Below are positions 61,116 through 64,000 of a stretch of 64,000 nucleotides of DNA, piece after piece. How positions within the stretch are numbered: position 1 is the first letter of the stretch; every line of letters starts with the position of its first letter. A model generated the notes under the pieces. The model did not search any database, was not told where the DNA came from, and saw only the letters and a list, made by a program, of their open reading frames with translations. Location: positions 6,975,875-7,039,874 of the forward strand of contig JABBOT010000010.1 of assembly GCA_016165875.1 (NCBI GenBank), given 5' to 3'. Both the position numbers and the translations under genes were made by a program. Source of the DNA: Acanthopleura granulata (lineage: Eukaryota; Mollusca; Polyplacophora; Chitonida; Chitonidae).

Positions 61116-61591
61116 GCCGGTGTGTAGACTGCAGTTTTAAGTCACAGCCCAGAGAAACGCTAAACCTCTTGGTACACTCATTTTCTAATTTGTCAAACAG
61201 CGGAACGTGCGTTATCAGTGGTATTTTGGTATGGCTCAACTGGCGTTCTGCTCTGGTCCTGCTCAAAACCTTTATTCAACATTCACAACTTTTGACACAG
61301 TAAGGGTGGAATGAGGTTAGCTGATGTTGAATTGAAAGAAAAAACCCAACATGAAACCAAAATACTCAATTTTGTTCACGAAGGTAAATGTTACTACACT
61401 TGTCTGTCCTTCTAAAGTCTACGCTTTTATTTCTACATTGCGAAAGCACATAGACTCAACACATAAATATGGTCAAAAAAGAGAAGAAAATTAAAAAACG
61501 GCTGTGTTTATTAAAATTCGGGAATCTCAGTTGAACTGTCGATTTTTCTAGAATAACTACTGCCATATGATAGAGCTTTGGGGTGCAAGAC

Positions 61592-61880
61592 GCTATAAAA
61601 GACTACAGCATAGAAAATAAAACCAGAGGAGCGACGACAGTGTGATAATTGGCAATGGTCACACGTTACCGATGGAATCCGGCCTCTTGTGAATTTACCT
61701 AAGTTAGGGTTTTCATGCTAACTGTTCATGCAAATATTTATGAAGTAACAACGTACACGCCAATATAGCACAATGGCTTGAACATGATTAGGTTAAAAAA
61801 TTGCAGTGATGTTAGATGCATTATATACTCTTAGCCTTTGATTTAGTACTACTCAAAATGCTGTGTTGTAATCATCTTTA
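61592..61880 (+). repeat. Dispersed repeat, copy 2 (partner at 41967-42250)
   Basis: Same orientation as the first copy, with several short gaps in the alignment. The left border of similarity is sharp near CTATAAAAGACTACAGC. The right border is less sharp, after TGCTGTGTTGTAATCA. No terminal inverted repeats or target-site duplications are obvious, and the copies are clearly diverged. Confidence 0.8.
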
Positions 61881-62949
61881 ACATATGTACACAATGACAT
61901 GAAAAGAACTTGCCCTCAATCGCTTATATTAATAATCTTGGTCACGTCAAGGCTCGAGTAATCTGCGTTGTTAGGAAAACCGCGTGCACGTTACACTTGT
62001 GTTGACAGTCTCACTACGGAAAATACAGGTATAGTGTCGTATTGGGGTCTACTTTATGTTATCATATTTAAACTGAAAGATAGTTCTGTGGGTACTTTAG
62101 CCAGGTAGCTTTGGATGGGTTGTGCATGTAACGTCTACGTTCGCTTAAATTCCATGCACACAGTTTTGATGTGAAAATAACAAAAGATCGAGATGAAATC
62201 GGAAACCTTCCAAATCTGTTCAGTGATCATCACATATCGTAACTAACATTCGAGTCAAGCTATCTGAAAAAGCCCAGGGACCAAAGTTTATAGTAAATAT
62301 TTCTCATGGAACCCTCGATGCATTGTTTGTTATTTAAAAGTGTTATTCTCTCCTCAGCTCATATCGACTCATGTCTGTCTATATTCAGGGGAATGACAGG
62401 AGCGAATTAAGTCCTTGCAGCGTACCTTGTAGCGTATGCCTTCGTCCTGATATACCAATTTTAGAATGGGGACCGTAGTTGCTACATTCAAAAATGCAAC
62501 TTATTTCCCTATGCTAATAACTCCACAAGTGCAAAACCAAGATCCAACCTTGTTACGTCTACAACAACGATCTAAAATGTAGAGGAAATGTCGAAACAGG
62601 AAAACTTTGTATTTTATTCCGAGTTTTACATATACATCAATTATCATTCAAGCACTAATGATGCAGAGATATTCACAAGGAGCATACAAGACAGATTTGA
62701 TTGGCGAGATGGTATGTTATTGTTATGGATTCGTCTCACAACATATTCAGGGGAGAAATGGGTAAACAACTTAGTATTCACTTATCCCTCAAATTTACTG
62801 AAACAAAACGATAAGGAATCTCCGTTGTTGTATAGTACTTCATTGTAGCACTAAGTCCTGCTGCTTTCATTGCAGTAATGCGTTAATGGTCAGGCTAAAC
62901 AATATAGGGGATTGTCGGACGTGCGTAGTCGTTTACACATGGTCCGCAT

Positions 62950-63500
62950 TACAGGGTGAGTGAGCAGATGTCAAGCTTTGTTACCTGTTCCTCCGCTCTG
63001 CCTAAAGCTCACCTGGATTGCTGGGTAAATACTAACCATTTACCAAGTTTGTGCACAGATAATTTCGATTGCTCCCCGCCGTATTTTCTTTTTTTTCCCG
63101 TATGCGTTAATATCGATGGAGTGTGGAGAGACAATGTGTGGCGTGCGGAGGGAAACGGAGGGGGTTTAGCAAAAGGGGCAGGACAGAGAGGAGCTTCCAT
63201 CAGGCATCAGGCTCCCATCAAAGGCTTGTCTTAATCAGGCAATCAGCCAAGCGCGCGTGTTCCTCCACGATAACACGGTGTTACTTTACCGTTACTTTTG
63301 TTATTGAAATGCCGATCCATTAACGCAGTGTTTTAATACAAAACCGTGTTGTAAACCAGAACGATAGGCTTGAGAGGCTCGGCCGTCACGGGATACACTG
63401 CTTAGAATTTCACGCTAAGCATCCCCTAGCCTCGATCGGCAAAGAGATGATGATTGGAGACGAGCACACAGTTCACTTGGTTCCATTAGCCGAGATGGAC
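62950..63500. promoter_or_regulatory. Candidate conserved block with a nested hairpin
   Basis: GC-richer unique DNA. The second part (63374-63433) folds on paper into a nested hairpin: GAGGCT/AGCCTC, GGGA/TCCC and TGCTTAG/CTAAGCA around a nine-base loop, with an asymmetric internal loop. The frame at 62956-63234 is open but unrecognised and shares its DNA with a frame on the other strand. Confidence 0.35.
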
Positions 63501-64000
63501 GAAGAAATTAAGAGCTGAATTTAATCAACCTATATACTGATATATTCATTTTCATGACTCGTTAGGCTTTCTACATCCATCTCACACCACAATGACTTAG
63601 TTCTCCATTTGCCCTATGTCTTATTTTTTCTGAAACGGTGTATATTTTATGTCCCCCCATTAATTCATAAACCCGAAGGCAATTGTCAGTCGAAAAATCT
63701 CACCACGACATTTAGCTCCAACGAATTAAATTCGTGAATTAATTTTTTTTCGCCCAAACTCACCACTTCTGCACCCAAGAGCTGTTCAAACACGCTATCC
63801 TCACCAATTCCACTTGGTCCTATTCCACTTTGTCCCGTTCCGCGTTACTCTTTGTCCCACCTCGAGTAACACAATTTACCTTGTTGTCTAGTTTTGATCT
63901 TGGCGAATGTGACTTCCGGGTATCTGTCTGAATAATGTTTCTTTGTACCCAGCTTTCTCTGTCTTACCATACTGTTTTCAAGGTGATTTCTATCATGTCA
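63501..64000. other. Right end of window, no gene recognised
   Basis: AT-rich to 63760, then pyrimidine-rich with imperfect TCC(A/G)CTTTGTCCC-like words at 63806-63862. An ETS-like site on the - strand (GACTTCCGGG, 63910-63919) is present. No coding sequence is seen, and no forkhead or homeobox coding begins here. Confidence 0.5.

Noticed and set aside
24535..64000. Search for a FoxA coding region (forkhead domain) in the desert
   Set aside because: No frame on either strand encodes forkhead signature residues, so FoxA is not in the window.
1..64000. Idea that forkhead sites (TGTTTAC/GTAAACA) are enriched, implying FoxA autoregulation
   Set aside because: Such sites are scattered at about the rate expected for an AT-rich 64 kb sequence. 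No clear cluster is seen by eye, so no claim is made.
1..64000. CRISPR arrays, bacterial operons, rRNA or intact tRNA genes
   Set aside because: None is present. tRNA-like boxes occur only inside SINEs, and the direct repeats are eukaryotic minisatellites or simple repeats.

Overview
This is a 64 kb piece of an AT-rich, intron-rich animal genome. It has long introns with GT..AG borders, no bacterial gene layout, and several tRNA-derived SINEs. Most of the full-length SINEs carry a V-domain-like core and end in (AAAT)n. Short elements of this kind are widespread in molluscs, so a mollusc or another spiralian is the best guess. That assignment is an inference from repeats and from one divergent gene.

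The only protein-coding gene I can support is the 3' end of MIPOL1 (mirror-image polydactyly 1, a coiled-coil protein) on the + strand. Four exons are visible: 1439-1525, 16519-16613, 17134-17331 and 24465-24534, the last ending in TAA. All junction phases agree, and together they encode the last 149 residues. The introns are about 15.0 kb, 0.52 kb and 7.1 kb. The two large introns hold SINE copies and several GC-richer, complex blocks that look like regulatory DNA rather than repeats.

From 24535 to the end (about 39.5 kb) I find no convincing coding exon. The stretch is AT-rich background with SINEs, a 66-bp-period minisatellite (27816-28240), a dispersed repeat present twice (41967-42250 and 61592-61880), simple repeats, and about a dozen islands of higher complexity. 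These islands contain recognisable factor-binding motifs: CTCF-like, ETS/YY1, TCF/LEF, SOX/homeodomain and a TAATCC-type palindrome in a MIPOL1 intron. This is what a gene desert around a developmental regulator looks like.

In many bilaterians MIPOL1 lies beside FoxA, in or near the so-called pharyngeal cluster (nkx2.1, nkx2.2, pax1/9, slc25A21, mipol1, foxA). The most interesting reading is therefore that this window is the MIPOL1-side regulatory landscape of a FoxA gene lying outside the window. FoxA itself is not in these 64 kb: no forkhead domain is encoded. Calls of 'candidate regulatory block' rest on composition, complexity and motif content read by eye. No conservation search could be run.
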